Positions 44,698 through 56,724 of a stretch of 64,000 nt of DNA are shown piece after piece (position 1 is the stretch's first letter; each line of letters opens with the position of its first letter). The notes under the pieces were generated by a model. It searched no databases. It was not told the origin of the DNA and saw nothing but the letters and a program-made list of their open reading frames with translations. The translations under genes and the position numbers were made by a program. The stretch is from Tipula vernalis (Eukaryota > Arthropoda > Insecta > Diptera > Tipulidae), in the NCBI GenBank assembly GCA_958295665.1, contig OY282558.1, positions 36,291,045 to 36,355,044 on the forward strand, read 5' to 3'.

Positions 44698-45534
44698 CCC
44701 TCTAGCAGGTATTTCCGCTTTTAGACGGAGCACAGAAAACTTGAATAATAAATAAAAAATTATTATTCGCTCTTGTACTCTTTACGCAGAGTTACATTTT
44801 TATAAGTTGTTTATAATATTATAAGTGTATGTAACATAACGGTTATTATTTGTGTAATTAAAACATCTCAGTTAAATATTTATGTGAACAAAATTGGGCA
44901 GATAAATATTTAATTGTCGTGTCATAATGTCCAAGTGTACAAGAAATATTATAAGTGTCTGGTTTTTCTTGTCGTAGAAACAGAGAGTGTGCTTGAGAAG
45001 CACCCGTCGAGTACAACGCCAAATTTTGACAGTATTTAGGAGAAGTACTTCGAGTGCAAAGAGCTAATAATGTAAAATGTAGAAAACATCGATACGTCAT
45101 GTGAGCGATGTTAGCTGACATAACGAGGCAATAGTAAAATAGTTTGCATTGCTCAAAACAGGAAAACGTATCTCGCTTGATTTAATGCAAGTGTGCTAGT
45201 AAGTTTTAAAAGGCTTGGTTTGCAATTGAGAGATATGTATAAACAAAATTATCTCACGTCGAATAGCTAAGCTTTGCTGAAAGGCGCAACGGACCCTTGT
45301 GTTTCTGAAATATTAGTATGTTTTCGTGAGACCAAATATTATTTGGCTGGCGGTTGGTACTTTTACAGTTTAACCGGGAATTAGAATTTCGATTAGTGAT
45401 GTTTTTGGATTCTATAATGTTTGTTAATGTAGTAATATGTTAGTAATTTTAATCTGATACAATTTTAGACCTAATTTTCGATTTTTTTTCACTACCATGA
45501 TTTTCTCAGTCAGTAAAAATTGCGTGCTAGAGGG
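44698..45534. mobile_element. Putative piggyBac-like non-autonomous element
   Basis: The left edge is TTAA followed by CCCTCTAGCAGG; the right edge is GCGTGCTAGAGGG followed by TTAC. CCCTCTAGCA is thus repeated in inverted orientation at both tips, next to TTAA and a one-base variant of it. TTAA target sites and CCC-starting termini are hallmarks of piggyBac elements. The 837-bp interior has an open frame on the minus strand (45121-44858) without recognisable transposase motifs, so it is probably non-autonomous. Confidence 0.55.
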
Positions 45535-45538
45535 TTAC

Positions 45539-48500
45539 AGTAAATAATATTCCATGCAAAGTCCAACAGCTAAAACGCTTAACACCAAACAATAATGTTT
45601 TATGATCAGTGATTTTCTCATTCAAAATCTAATTAGTTACTTAAAACATTTAATATATTTTGGTGACTTTTTCGTAAGTTCGTAAGACAATTTAGCTGTA
45701 ATAATATTTAATTTAGGACAAATAGTTAAAATGGTTATCTATCATGCTATTTAGCTGTTGCATATATTAAAGCCATCTTTTAATTTAGTTTTTCTTCTCA
45801 ATAAAATGGCTGCATCATTTATCTGGTTAAAAAACTTCAACAAAAAAAACTTAATCACATGCAAATATAAAACAAAACGCCAATCTTCAGCTTTTGGTTG
45901 ATTACCAGAAGCTTTTTAACAGATTAGGATTTATTTTTCAGCAATAATAAATTTTTCAAAAAAAAATTTGATTTTAATTTTATTATTAATATCAAATATT
46001 TTTAAGTCGCGTTTTCCTTTTCTGACCTACTTTTTCAAACTGGTCGATGAAATTTGTTTCCCGTGTATTTTTACGATTAAAAATCACAAGTAAAGTCATA
46101 TTTTCCCTGTCAATATTTCATAAAATATGTGTGACATTTATTATTCAAGTATAGAAAACATAATTAGAATGACATCATTAAAATTGTAGATGCCATTATA
46201 GAAATAAGTTATTTTACAAATCATTTAGCAACAAATTGTTATTGTTACAATAATTTCCAAAATATAGCTCTTTAGTTATTTCTGACTGTTTTGCTATTTT
46301 GAAACCGATTACTTTAACTAGGTGTTTGCTATTATAACATTAATTTTTCTTATGTAACTATTTTGCGTTAAGCACAGCGAAACTGCAAATATAATTTTTT
46401 TGCTACATGGGAACCTACATTTTTAAATAAATTAAACTGCTGTCTCAAAAGTAATTTACCATTTATTGCGAGCTTGCTGTTTGACGTTGCTATAACATAT
46501 CGGCAAGCAAACTACGATTACCAGTTTTACTGCTACTACGGCGACAAACCAACAAACTCACGTTTTTGGTTATTTTTTAAGAAGTTATTATAACTTAATT
46601 GCTGTGAATTTTAGATGGCACAACGTTTTGACAACTCCAAATTGTTACTTGGGATGTATCACATGAAAATCTAAAATCTATGAATTTATCTATTCCTTTT
46701 TTTATTTGTTCAATCAAGCCCAATTGTGCGAACTTTGAGAGGTAGTTTCTTGAAAATTGCAAGTAACTTCGCCTACCCCTTCGAGTCCATTTGAACAATA
46801 AATTTTAATCGGGCAAATTTACGTGTTAATAGTTTGGCGCCAAACTCGGGTCTTGAATAACTGTTGTCTATCTGAACTACCGGTATACCATTATAATGTG
46901 TATGGTACAAAATGCTCAAAATAGGCTTAAAGACCTATTCAACCGCAGCTTATCTTACAACAGAGTCACAATTGTCAGGGCTTTCTTATCGACAAGGGCG
47001 CTGAAATTATGCTAGCTAATCAAACATATATAGTCAAAGATATTAACATTTCCAATTAATTTCGATCTGGAAGGACCAAAGTTATTGAAATCCTGCCAAA
47101 AATAGCCAAACATTTTGTATCTCCAAAACCACTTTTCTCGATATCTTATAGGTGCTTCATTCGGGAAAAAACAAAAAAAAAAATATGTGTTCGTCTGTCT
47201 TGATATCGGGATTGGCCTGAAGTGGTTTAATGTGGTTAAAAAACATGTGGTCTTTCAACGAGTAAATTCTTGTTAATGTTGATCTAAAATGGATGGCATA
47301 TCTCGCAAATTTATGAATGCTACGTAAATCCTATAATAATATGTACTGCGCCACAAATCATAATTTTTTTGTTTATGTGTAAAACAAAAATTCATATAAA
47401 TTGTGAAATGCGAACAACTCCCTAATTTTCCACTTCACCAAAATTCATTTACATTCAAAATTAATATAAAAGCTCTGTATTACATATACTACTGTAGTAA
47501 AACAAAATGTTAGGTAATAAAAATAACTTTTAATTGAATGACATCATTTCTCTTATTTTAGTTTAATTACAAGTTATGTACTCGTAGCAGAAATTTAATA
47601 TTGAAATATGTACATAAATCGGAGTGATGCCCCTTTAGACATACATATATAGATGGATTTGGTGTTGTACAAAAATTGTTCGGTAATTAAATTTGAGATT
47701 TTTAATTAAAAATGTAATAGTTTTTTGGTTAGGTGACGGGCAACATTTTATCCAAAAACAAAAGAGGATTAGCTTAATTCAATTACCTGAAATTAGCTCA
47801 ATGAAAATTGTTTTTTAAATACTGTGAAAATGGGTTTAATGTATCGAATAGAGTAGAAGGACAATTAATAATTATAAAAATTTATGATCCATTTTATTAC
47901 CTTTATATTGTGCAGGGTTGGATTTAAAAATTTAATAGTTTGACGTTCAACAAGTTGGGAGACCAAGAATTTAATTTAATTATTTTATTCAATTTATTCA
48001 TAGTTATAGGTCCCATAGTTTAACATTGTGAAAAATTAAATTTAGGGGCTTTCAAATAACTAACCTTTTTTATGTACAGTTTGCATAAATTTATCTGTCT
48101 TATTACAATTTATAATGTTTGTGTTTCGAAAGGTAGCCTCTAAACAATTGAAGAGCGTTAAAATTACATCACCTTACTTACCCAGTGAGCTATGGAACGA
48201 AGAAAATCGCAATACCACCAATAAAATAACATACTCATCACAAAATGTACACCATAAATATTTTAGAGAAAGAGGAAAACCCAAATTTTGAAAATTCAAA
48301 CCACAGAGAATACCAACAAACATATTATAATATGAAAACATATACATAATTTTCATTTTAATTTTATTTTGGGATGTCCTTTTTATAGTCTTGTTGTTTT
48401 ACTGGCAAATATAAAGTTTAATATTTATTTTGCTGTTTGGATTGTTGTGTGTGTCCGTCTGTATATATATGTATATATATACCTATATATTATGTTATCC

Positions 48501-49490
48501 TTTTTTCATAATTTTCCACTTTTCATAAAATCAGCCGCACAGTACAGTTTTATTTTTTCATTAAAACACAAAAACGAAAAAAATTAAATTTATTTATATT
48601 TTATTTACACAAAAAATAAAAAATAAATATTAAAAATTATAAATAATTTTTGTTTTATTTTTTGTAATTTTTTGCGGACAGTTTGGTTGGCCACATTAAA
48701 TTAACCAGGAAATAAAAATAGATTCCCAGTATTTGTGTTATTTTTATTGTGCATAGCTTCTGGCCTCTCTATATATGGTATGTGCATAAAATGTTTCTAT
48801 CTACATAATATTTATTTTAAAAATGCCACCATTATTTTTTAGGTTTCACTTAATTACATACTCAAATATATATTATGTATGTTTTCCATTTATCAGAAAT
48901 TAAATAATTTAATTGATGTCCCACATCATTATAGGCGGATTTTTAGGTTGTGAAAGCGTTTTAGTTTATTTAAGATTTTTTGTTTTTAATCAAAATGTAA
49001 AACCATTAAAAATATTTTTTTTTTTTTTTTTTGTAAATCATTAGTAATGTAAAACCAGATGTTGTATTGAAATCGCATTACTGTCACCACAGGATCACGC
49101 ATAAAAATTTTAACCATATACATAGAGAGCAATAAAATACAAAAAAGCTTTAATTATTTTTTATTCAGTGCCAAAATAAATCAAATTAAAAGCTCAATTT
49201 TTTTTTTTTTTCATTTTACAGATTTAATGGTTGTTGTTGCTATTCTAAAACACTATATACATACTACAAATAAATACAAATGGAAAAGGATTTTAAATTT
49301 TAAAATAAAATTAAATTGTATTGAGAGAGATGAAAAATATTTGTTTTTGTTTCAGTTGAAGTGTTATTTTCATATTTAATGTTATTTTGTGGTTGAGTTC
49401 TAGAATTTAGAATAACTGAAACAAATTTATTTTGATTGGTATTTTTGTAGGTATTATTGTTTATGTAAAAATCGAATTATTTAGTATATT
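45539..49490. other. 4-kb stretch without supported gene
   Basis: AT-rich sequence. A possible retroviral-type protease trace (FLIDKGAEIMLANQTY near 46975-47030) is discussed under findings. A TATATATGTATATATATACC tract lies near 48465-48492. No gene can be supported. Confidence 0.5.
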
Positions 49491-49492
49491 TA

Positions 49493-49680
49493 CACTGTAT
49501 CAAAAAATTGTCCGTACAGCAGTCGGTTAAGGAAACATTGAACAAAAAAAAACAAATACAAATCAAACAAAAAAATCAGTTTTTATTTTTTTTAAACTCA
49601 AATTACATTTAAGAACCTGAAAATAATAATCATGATATAAATTAATTTACTTTTACGTTTGATACGATCTACTATTTAAA
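49493..49680. repeat. Left terminal inverted repeat of the Tc1-like element
   Basis: It begins CACTGTATCAAAAAATTGTC and shares further blocks with the right repeat: CAGTTTTTATT, AACTCAAATTACATTTAA, GAAAATAATAATCATGATAT and AATTAATTTACTTT. The copy has a poly-A-rich insertion of about 30 bp relative to its partner. Confidence 0.85.
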
Positions 49681-50067
49681 CAGCCTAAAATGATGTCAAA
49701 TATTTTTTTTTTAACCAATATTATTTTATTTACAAAGATCTTAATATATACATGGATTTAACATTGAAAAAAAAAAAAAATAAAATAAATTGTAATAGTG
49801 GTCTCCTTATTTAAAAAATGTGTCGGAGCCACGAAATCTCTTATTTTCTAGAATTACTTACAAAATGTTGTTAGGGTGCAAATTATTATTATTTTTTTTT
49901 TTTGTAATTAAATTGGAAAAATTTACATAAACCAAAAATCAAACACATTTTTATCTAAAATATCAACCTTATAATAAATATATTAATACTGATGGCTACA
50001 AATATTTATTAACGAGAAGCATTGAAAAAAACATTGGAGTATCAAAACAAGCATATGCTCGTACTCG

Positions 50068-51166
50068 TCATTTAAGAACACAGAAAAAAATTTCCACATT
50101 ATCAACAGAGAGCAGCCACAATTTTAGGGTTTTCAAAAATAATTTTTTAGTACTGAACAGTTTTATATTTTCTGGTAATTGGTTAAAAAGCTTGGGTGCT
50201 GTATACGAGAAAAACTTTCTGAAGTATTCCTTAGTGGCGATGGGGACATGATATTTGTTTCGTTTGCGCAATTTATAATTTGGTTCAGGATTTAGAATTC
50301 TGTCGCCACTTCTGATGAAATATAAACGCAATACTTTATAAATATACAAATGTCTTAAAGGAAGCATCTTATTTTCCACGAATAAAGCAAAAGAAGCAGT
50401 TCTTCTATTTTTAAAATTGATTTAGCATTTTAATCAGCTTTTTAAGTCTTTCTAAATATATACCTCCCCAGCAAGAAAATCCATACTGTAAATGGGAATC
50501 AACTAATGCATAAAACAGGGTTTTTAGAAATATTTGATCACAAATTGTGCGAACAAAATTAAAACATCGTAAAGCTGGTAGTAACTAATCTACAATGACA
50601 CCTAGATACTTAAATTCATTTACTTGCTCGATCGACACGCAATTCATATCACATAAATTTCCATTGCATTTGAAAGAATGGTATTTGAGATCTATTTTAA
50701 CTGGCTTCTTATGTCCCATGTTAAATACAATGGACTTACTTTTAGGTCTCAAAACCATTTGGTGAATATGAAACCATTTTTTTATTAGTTCATTGCATCT
50801 TCTAAATCTTCGATACAGTTTGATGCATAGGTTAAAGCTATATCATCAGCAAAAGCTGTTATATTTCCTATTAGTTTCAATTTCGAAAATTGACATTAAA
50901 TAAATTAAAAACAAGACGGGTCCCAAAGACCGAACCTTGAGGGACACCTATATTCACTGATGTTTCATTACTAAGGACATCATTGATTCTTACAATTTGC
51001 TTTCTGTTCTTGAGATATGATTTTAGCAGATCAAATGTCACACCTCTTACACCTAATTTTAATAATTTTTCCTATAAAAGTTTATGATTTACAGTGTCAA
51101 AAGCCATTGAAATGTCCAAAAATAACGAAGCATTAATTTTTTCTAGATAAGCTAGAAGCCGATTTT
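50068..51166 (-). pseudogene. LINE ORF2 reverse transcriptase, palm to C-terminus
   Basis: Continuation of the ORF2 polymerase after the frame break at 51167. Visible motifs are FLDISMAFDTVNHKLL (about 51060-51120, with the first catalytic Asp), NIGVPQGSVFG (about 50920-50960), FADDIALTYAS (about 50830-50857, with the catalytic Asp pair) and, after more breaks, the C-terminal block 50379-50068 (LRLYFIRSGDRILN, YFRKFFSYTAPKLFNQLPEN). Between 50580 and 50830 the frame is closed by many stops. Relative to an intact LINE all major blocks are present, but no long frame survives. Confidence 0.75.
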
Positions 51167-52498
51167 TTATAACTTTCTCAACGATGGGACGATAATTATT
51201 GAGATGTTTACGTGTTCTTTCTTATGTAACGGAATGACTATACCATTCTTTAATCTACTTGGAAACAACCCATTCAGTAAACAAATGTTACAAATGTATG
51301 TCAGAACATTAGTAATATAAGGACAAATTTGTTTCGTCAATATTGCTGATAATCCATCAATACCACATGATTGAGTATTTTTTAAATTTTTTATTATAGA
51401 TGAAATTTCAGTTTCTGACGTAGGATTTAAAAACATACTCTGTGTTATATACGTAAATGAAAATAAATTAGTTTCTTCCACTGAGATAAAACAATTTTCA
51501 TACTTGGCATTTAACTCTTCATATGCTATTCTAGTGAAAAATTCATTAAAAACATTTGGAATTTCAGAACTGTCATTAACTATATCCCTATAGTAATTTG
51601 ACTTGATTGCAGGAACCATTTGTTTAATTCTAAAGTTTAGTAACTTAACAGTTCGAAAGAGCTTATAATTTTCTGGATACTTATTCAGTAATCTAAGTTT
51701 TCGATTCCTAATCCTTATTTTTAATAACAAACCATTTGTCATCCATGGTTTTAATTTCAAACATTTGCTGTTAATTTTTTTTATTTTGGAGCACTGTTGG
51801 AAGTACAAGCTTAAGTTTTCAATGAACGAATTATAGGCAATATTAGGATCAACGATGAAATATATTTCACTCCAACTAACAATTTTCAAGTACCTGTCTA
51901 ATTCAGAGAACATTATTTCTTTTGAAACACTTGGTTTTAACGATTTAGTACGATTTTTAACGTTAAATTCACAGAACAATTCAATTATTATTGTATTGTG
52001 ATCAGTGATTTCAAGGTTTAGGTTATGTTTAATTACCGAAAATTTATTATTTAAGCCAAATCTAGTCAACACATGATCTATAGAAGTTGATGAAATTAGA
52101 CGCGTAGCGGAATTAACAACCGACTCAAGACTGAAAGAAGAACAAACCATCAAATATTCATCTCTCACATTACAACTTTTGAGTAAATTAATGTTAATGT
52201 CCCCCAGCACTATAAGGTTTTTTGATTTTTCTGATTCGAGAAAATCGGAAAATTCCAGCATAAAAGTATCAAGAGAAATGAAATGGAAGCGATAAATTAA
52301 TATGTAGCTAATTTGAATAGAATTAAAGCTTACTGTTAATTTTAAAGCATCAGCTGATGTAAAGCTTAAATAACTTACTACATGGGACATATCTTTACTT
52401 ACATATACAGCAACACCACCAGATTCATATCCATCATTACACTTTGCATACAAATAATAATCATCCAAAGAATAGCTCTCAATTTCATTAGTCTTCAT
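51167..52498 (-). pseudogene. LINE ORF2 endonuclease and N-terminal RT
   Basis: A 443-codon frame. Residues 1-190 are the AP-type endonuclease, with GGVAVYVSKDM, NLIVLGDININLL (catalytic Asp-Asn), SSTSIDHVLTRF and ITDHNTI (catalytic His). The next part is a spacer, with ENLSLYFQQCSKIKKINSK and LKPWMTNGLLLKIRIRN. The RT N-terminus follows: EISSIIKNLKNTQSCGIDGL and FPSRLKNGIVIPLHKKE. The frame ends at a frameshift in the RPI block, and the RT goes on in another frame. Upstream endonuclease motifs with the catalytic Glu lie before the Met chosen here, in a region (52499-52600) with stops, so the true start is lost. Confidence 0.8.
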
Positions 52499-52734
52499 TA
52501 GTCAAAAAAATGATATCAAGTTTCTGATCCAGTTCATTAATATTTGTTAAAAACAAATCCATGTTTTTCCTCATGCTTCTTATATTTTATAAAACAAAGC
52601 TAAGATTAAAAAAAATTTGAATTATTGTTAAGGATATCACTATAATAGTTATTAGTTTTATTTGTTTTATTCATATCATAAATTAACGACGAAGATATTG
52701 TGTCTGTACTATTCAAATCAGATATCACCTAATG

Positions 52735-53501
52735 TTATTTATTACTATTAATTTTTAAAAGATCCTCTTCGCAATTTATGATATCAATTGGTGACGTGTT
52801 GTCTTTCCTTAATTTAATTACACCATTTTGAGTCAAAGTATATTTGTAGTTGTTTGCCTTTTTCCACTGCTTAGCCATATTTAACAAGTGATGCTTTTGA
52901 TATGTCAAGCTTTCATTAATAAATATACGCGAAAATTTTTTAGGCCTAGTTGAATTTAAGTTGTTCTCTACAGAATCCTCTCCTATATTGCTGTCTTCTA
53001 TCTGTTCACTGTTGAATTTTTTTGTTGTCAATGCTTTTCTATGTTCTACTTTCCTCTTCATTATTTGATATTTTATTTCTTCGGATTGAAGTTGTACAAC
53101 AATTTTTGGTGCCATATTTTTTCCCTTAATCCAGTAACACCTCTTATAATTATGTTCACTAACTGCCATTTGTAGAGCGGCTTTGAAAGCGGAATCAACA
53201 ACACTAGAAGCTTCTCTTTTCTCCATATATGGAATTTCATGAATTTCTATACGGTCATTTATTAATTGCTGTTCAAGGTTTATAACTCACCCCTCAAGGT
53301 TGCTAACCTGTGCTTTAAGCAAAGAGTTTTCATTTGTGATAAACTTTCGATTTTTGCTAATAAATTCTCCAATTTTTCGATCTTCAGCTCAATTGCATTA
53401 TAATTCGATAAATTAATTTTATTTTGTTTATTAATTTTTTTGTTTTGAGCATCAATTTTATTATACAGGATTACTAATAGCTTTGATAATGTCATTTGCA
53501 C
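52735..53501 (-). pseudogene. LINE ORF1 with coiled coil and FP25K-like domain
   Basis: ORF1 proteins bind element RNA. The first part (53501-53280) is a Lys/Leu/Asn-rich coiled-coil-like helix (KIDAQNKKINKQNKINLSN, ELKIEKLENLLAKIESL). The second frame continues through VINLEQQLINDRIEIHEIPY and then MEKREASSVVDSAFKAAL. It ends with IFINESLTYQKHHLLNMAK, NNYKYTLTQNGVIKLRKDN and INCEEDL, the pattern of the baculovirus FP25K-like domain common in ORF1 of CR1/Daphne-like elements. One frameshift and one in-frame TGA (near 53279) break it. It lies 236 bp upstream of the ORF2 fragment. Confidence 0.75.
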
Positions 53502-54107
53502 TATTTATCACAAGATTTTGTCTCCACTTTACTGGGATTTATTTTCATTGAACTACACTGCACTTCCAGTCTTTTCTCTTTTGCACTATAGAATCTAGTT
53601 CATTTTTGCTTAGATTTAGGCAAAATGCATGATAAATATGGCAACATTGACAACAGATGATTTTATTTGAAATGACGATGACATATTTGGATATGATTAT
53701 TATTTTATTTTTTGTTGTTGTTGATATTTATTTTATACAGCAATCTACGTTACAGTAATGTTCATAAATTTGATACTTTATTATTTTATTTTGAATTTTA
53801 TACAAACATTTAAACTTTCTCACTAAATTAGATTTTACACATAAAACCACAATAATCCATTTTTAAACTTTAGTTATTTGCTAATTTATTATTATTTAAA
53901 TTTTTATGTATTTACCAAACTCAAAAAATAATGTTCACAATGAACGAAAGTCATCCGATGTGCACCCAACAACAGATGAAAAAAAACAATCGTCATATCA
54001 AAAAATAAAAACCGTCCTTTTCAGAACGAATTTTTCTTCTTTTTTGCAACTGGCACATTAACAATTTATTATTTATTGTGAAAGAAATATTGTCCAATTA
54101 ATTAAAA
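53502..54107. other. LINE 5' flank and unassigned AT-rich sequence
   Basis: The first 100 bp or so may be the 5' UTR of the LINE (GTCTCCACTTTACTGGG, then CTACACTGCACTTCCAGTC). The rest is AT-rich with no recognised feature. Confidence 0.4.
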
Positions 54108-54329
54108 ATGTGTGATTCTCGTACCAAAATTAGTGTAGAAATGCTGCCTGCGATCTTCGATTCAATACGTCATCCAGAACTTCCAAAAGACCAAATCCCT
54201 AGAGATGGTTCCTGCACACTGAAAAAAAATAAGGACACTTATAGAGTGAAAAACTGCGTTAATAGTATAAAAAAATCATCAAAACTCCTCCGATGTAAGC
54301 TTCCGTTAATAGTAAGAAACGTGCGTTAA
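54108..54329 (+). CDS. Short unidentified ORF
   Basis: A 73-codon frame starts MCDSRTKISVEMLPAIFDSI, continues RHPELPKDQIPRDGSCTLK and becomes Lys/Asn-rich. The first 30 residues look protein-like and the ATG lies in an A-rich AAAAATG context. A CACACTGAAAAAAAATAAGG string inside it (54216-54235) looks like a transposon tip, which may have truncated the frame. I do not recognise the product; it may be a start exon of an element gene. Confidence 0.25.
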   Translation: MCDSRTKISVEMLPAIFDSIRHPELPKDQIPRDGSCTLKKNKDTYRVKNCVNSIKKSSKLLRCKLPLIVRNVR

Positions 54330-54559
54330 TATTCTGAAAAATATAAATTTATTTTTGATCGACTAGGTCGTAGTATTAATAAAGTTCTTCTCACACATTG
54401 TGAAAAAATTACAATATTAATGCAAATAGAATCTGTTTTGATGAATTAATTCGTATTATTAACATAACAAGTTGTTGAATTAATGAAAACACAAGAAATA
54501 TTTGAGAAACCATTTGATAAATCTAATGAACTATTCGTAAAATGGACGAAACATTTAAA

Positions 54560-54840
54560 ATGTATGAAAAAATATGATATACTCGTACCAATCATCCCAA
54601 ATGATAACCTGTTGGTGTTTTAAATGCCGGCCATTTGGTCAGTATTTCCAACAGTGAGTTTAGCTCGTTTTAGATTTGATATACTCGGTAACCACTGGGA
54701 GCTTGCCTTAAACTGTTAAATTCTTCGGCAGTCAGATTGTCATACTTAAGGCTCTTAATACAAGCTTTGAAAAGAAATACCAATAAATTAATCGCAACTT
54801 ACTAAAATTATTAAATTTTTGAGCTTTATGGCCACTGGAG
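54560..54840 (-). pseudogene. Relic resembling SAMD3-like transposon gene
   Basis: The minus strand reads SLKYDNLTAEEFNSLRQAPS, then GYRVYQI, a stop, and NELNSLLEILTKWPAFKTPT followed by GYHLG. The pattern of a tryptophan-containing helix followed by KWPAFKTPTGY resembles the C-terminal half of SAMD3-like proteins. Its place, downstream of a TNP2-like relic on the same strand, mirrors the two-gene order at 60-64 kb. The identification is tentative because the piece is short. Confidence 0.3.
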
Positions 54841-54852
54841 TTAGGTTGGATT

Positions 54853-56075
54853 TCAATGAATAGATTTTTTTTTTAAATTACAGTATTTTATGTAAATTTT
54901 TCCACGTTTAGAGATACGATAAAATTCTCTTTTTTTCTCGGGAAATCGTTCCGGAATTTCTTCTTCGATTCTGTAGCTCGTTGATAGATCTAGGCGTATA
55001 CTGTGTTCTTCAAAGCAGATTGGTTTTAATTTATTATATTTTTGGAAATATTCAGAAATATGAATGCCTTTATTGGTCGAATTGAGTATTTGAGTGAATG
55101 ACACACATGGTTCTGATTTACAGAGTACGGCGAATCGCGGCTACTTCTCGCAGAATTCGAGCGTAACGGCGGTGAAAATATTCTATGTTCATGCGCCGGT
55201 AAATAAATCTCGTTCGAAGTATATAAAGGATATTCAGTACTTGATCTCCAACACGATAAGTTGTATTCAAACTTAATTATTTCAGCCATCTTACAATTTT
55301 TTAATATTTCTTTAATATGATGAACTTTGGTAATTTTAAGAAATCTCGATGTCAATTATAAATAATTATGAACTTTCTTTTAATGTTGTTCGATTAGGAA
55401 ATCTGTAATTTTAAAAGACAAAATAAAGTTTATAATATCTACTAAAGTTTTAAGAAATTCCCAAACATTGTGTCTTGAAGGTACGAAATCTCTTATCGCC
55501 AATGGTAGATACAAAACAAAAGTAAGCATCTCACGCGCAGACATTTTGAAATGTTGGTTTTTTAAATGTATCAGTTTGACTTCAGTTGAGCAGTTGCCAA
55601 TTTCCGTTGAGCCGTACTTTAATTTTTGCTTCCTTAGGTTAATAGTTTCTAATGTAAAATATTTCATTTTCTTATCATAATGACAAACCCCTTTTAACAC
55701 ATCGTGCATCGCATCTACGTGAAATGACGGAATATTGTTGAAACAACTTTCTTTTATAATGCCATTAATTGAGGATTGTCTAGTAGAACATCTTCGGAAT
55801 AATTTTCTTGATTTCTAATCAAACCTAATCGTTCCTCACATCAAGTTTGAGCTTCAGCCTTCAAAACCTTACAAATTCGGCAAAAAGACTTGCTCGAAAA
55901 ATATTTGTTAAAATCTAAAGTTAAATACAAATTATCACCTAAAAACCGCCCTAGTGCGAAATAAATATGTTTGAATGTTCCTATTTCATCTCTGTAATAC
56001 CCTATTATGCTAGTAAAATCATTATATATGATATTAAAATCAGCTTCAAGGCACTGTTTTCGGATAAAATTATTA
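54853..56075 (-). pseudogene. Second TNP2-like transposase relic
   Basis: The minus strand shows consecutive transposase blocks: NIIYNDFTSIIGYYRDEIGT and ALGRFLGDNLYLTLDFNKYF with SSKSFCRICKVLK (about 55850-56060), corresponding to the GDN block with the second catalytic Asp and the CxxC. Then come PSFHVDAMHDVLKGVCHYD (about 55690-55735; the Glu of the usual HDxxEGV is Lys here), YGSTEIGN, and MSAREMLTFVLYLPLAIRDF with VPSRHNVWEFLKTLVDIINF. Downstream frames to 54853 (AEIIKFEYNLSCWRSSTEYP, LDLSTSYRIEEEIPERFPEK) are probably the C-terminus. Frame changes and stops are frequent. It is related to, but clearly different from, the 61.5-64 kb gene. It lies inside the Tc1-like element. Confidence 0.65.
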
Positions 56076-56229
56076 TTTGCGTGGAATGAAACCGAAAATT
56101 CTAAACTGTTTTTAATAATTGTTCTATTGATTTATCTAAACTTGAATGATTACGCCCATGAGCGCGGTCGCAAACGAAAGCTGAACGTACGTTAAATACG
56201 CCTAACAGAGATTGAAATAAAACAGAATA

Positions 56230-56640
56230 GAAAGCTTAGTACCCAACGCTTAGTAATCAACGCGAGAAAGTACCTCACCTAATGTTATTTCCTCGGACGA
56301 AAGTAAATTTAACGTTTTTGGTTGAGATAGGTGAGTTATGGTGTGGCGGAAGCCCAATGGTTTGGGGAACTTTTAGCTGAAGGGGTGTAGCATATTTGAC
56401 CCTTATTGAAACCATAATGAACCGGTTTGATTATTTGGATATTTTAAAGAATAATTTGTCAACCAGTGCAAAATGGGACATAGCTTTCCTTAAAGCTGAT
56501 CAATAAATGGTTATTGTACAAAGTAAAGTCAACACTCCCTCATCTTCCCCAGTCACCAGAACTCAAAAATAGCCCCGAAATAACTCGGAAGTTGGCTTTG
56601 AAAAGAAGGTTGCCAAGTGTCATTGCATGAATTAGTTACA
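56230..56640 (+). pseudogene. Tc1-like transposase C-terminal relic
   Basis: Plus-strand fragments in order are VISSDESKFNVFG (the first catalytic Asp, in SDES), CGGSPMVWGTFS, GVAYLTLIETIMNRFDYLDI with LKNNLST, and PQSPELKNSPE, the counterpart of SPDLNPIEN. The FQQDN block with the second catalytic Asp is deleted between the last two. It lies just inside the right terminal repeat of the 49.5-56.9 kb Tc1-like element and has the right orientation to be its own transposase. The N-terminal DNA-binding half is missing, and the region next to the left repeat does not contain it. Confidence 0.75.
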
Positions 56641-56724
56641 ACACCAAATATTAGACCTAACTTTTTTATCAAATTCCCTAATCTTCTTTGTGTATACGGA
56701 CAATTATTTGACATTCGTTTTTGA

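Larger units (their letters stand above)
50068..53501 (-). mobile_element. CR1/Daphne-like non-LTR retrotransposon, decayed
   Basis: On the minus strand ORF1 (53501-52735: coiled coil and FP25K-like domain) is followed by ORF2 (52498-50068: endonuclease, reverse transcriptase, C-terminal domain). The C-terminal segment, with KEYFRKFFSYTAPKLFNQLP, is typical of the CR1 superfamily. The element is almost complete in gene order but carries several stops and frameshifts. The 5' end lies beyond 53501, perhaps near 53600, and the 3' end below 50068; exact ends are not visible. Confidence 0.8.

Noticed and set aside
44858..45121. Open frame in the piggyBac-like element as a transposase
   Set aside because: None of the piggyBac catalytic or C-terminal Cys-rich motifs is visible.
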